Part shown: piece by piece, positions 13,266 to 13,391 of the stretch | Layout: every line of letters starts with the position of its first letter | Numbering within the stretch: position 1 is the first letter of the stretch | Notes under the pieces: model-generated | Seen by the model: only the letters and a program-made list of their open reading frames with translations | What the model was told of the DNA's origin: nothing | The model's database searches: none | Program-made: the position numbers and the translations under genes | Assembly: GCA_002415465.1 (NCBI GenBank) | Contig: DHYT01000162.1 | Coordinates: 857 to 14,247 of the forward strand | DNA from: Desulfobulbaceae bacterium UBA5123 | GTDB taxonomy: Bacteria; Desulfobacterota; Desulfobulbia; Desulfobulbales; UBA5123 | Direction: 5' to 3' | Length of the DNA: 13,391 nt

Positions 13266-13309
13266 CGATTTTGAGTTGCCGTGGACTGGGGCCGGCAGCG
13301 GCCCGGACC

Positions 13310-13338
13310 TTGACTGGAAAAGAAAAGTTGATTATTTT
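13310..13338 (+). promoter_or_regulatory. Candidate promoter for tRNA-Leu
   Basis: TTGACT (13310-13315) and TATTTT (13333-13338) are separated by 17 bp. The predicted start is within a few bases of the tRNA 5' end, as is common for bacterial tRNA promoters. Confidence 0.4.
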
Positions 13339-13346
13339 GGCTCCGG

Positions 13347-13391
13347 GCGAGAGTGGCGAAACTGGTAGACGCACTGGATTTAGGATCCAGC
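13347..13391 (+). tRNA. tRNA-Leu(UAG), 3' half beyond window edge
   Basis: The visible 45 nt run from the 5' acceptor arm GCGAGAG through the leucine-type D arm (TGGCGAAACTGGTAGACGC) to the anticodon arm CTGGA-TTTAGGA-TCCAG, whose 5-bp stem is perfect. The anticodon TAG (13381-13383) reads CUN leucine codons. The sequence is close to E. coli tRNA-Leu(UAG). The variable arm, T arm and 3' acceptor strand lie outside the window. Confidence 0.93.

Noticed and set aside
13084..13346. Known SAM-I, SAM-II, SAH or cobalamin riboswitch upstream of the MetE-like gene
   Set aside because: I could not find their conserved core bases; only the stem layout suggests a regulatory RNA, so no class is named.
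1..13391. CRISPR array, insertion sequence, integrase or attachment site
   Set aside because: No spaced direct repeats, transposase or integrase frames were seen; the tRNA at the right edge is incomplete, so an attachment site there cannot be judged.

Overview
The window is GC-rich and gene-dense, and looks like a chromosomal housekeeping segment of a Gram-negative, diderm bacterium. BamA and a Lol lipoprotein exporter show the outer membrane. The gene order lysS-lolC-lolD-bamA, a corrinoid-era style short MetE-like protein and a B12-type radical SAM protein suggest an anaerobe of the former Deltaproteobacteria (Desulfobacterota, perhaps Desulfobulbales-like). That placement is inference from gene content only. 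I see no insertion sequence, prophage gene, CRISPR array or integron.

Layout. On the left edge, prfC (release factor 3) runs on the minus strand and leaves the window. A 338-bp divergent intergenic region separates it from a TrmA/RlmD-type uracil-5 RNA methyltransferase gene on the plus strand (TTG start). A 504-bp gap then holds A/T tracts, hairpins, a 12-bp palindrome and a possible 44-codon ORF. It leads to a gene for a small secreted protein of unknown function, closed by a strong intrinsic terminator. A single plus-strand gene for a B12-binding-type radical SAM protein follows and converges on bamA, with one long hairpin lying between the two stop codons.

From 5486 to 13083 all genes are on the minus strand. 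In transcription order they are a short MetE-like methyltransferase (candidate folate-independent methionine synthase), lysS, lolC/E, lolD and bamA. lolC and lolD are 4 bp apart. bamA is separated by 185 bp and appears to have its own promoter. The lolCD-bamA part builds the outer membrane: LolCD releases lipoproteins, including those of the Bam complex, from the inner membrane, and BamA inserts beta-barrel proteins. The right edge holds the start of a tRNA-Leu(UAG) gene on the plus strand, divergent from the MetE-like gene.

The most interesting non-coding signals are two minus-strand leaders. The leader of the MetE-like gene contains two perfect 8-bp inverted repeats nested one inside the other plus a third small stem, an architecture like a small regulatory RNA, that I cannot match to a known riboswitch class. 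The prfC leader has a textbook intrinsic terminator placed immediately downstream of a good sigma-70-like promoter and about 70 nt before the prfC start. Among the proteins, BamA carries an extra periplasmic domain of about 135 residues before its five POTRA domains, and the radical SAM protein has a CX4CX2C cluster motif.
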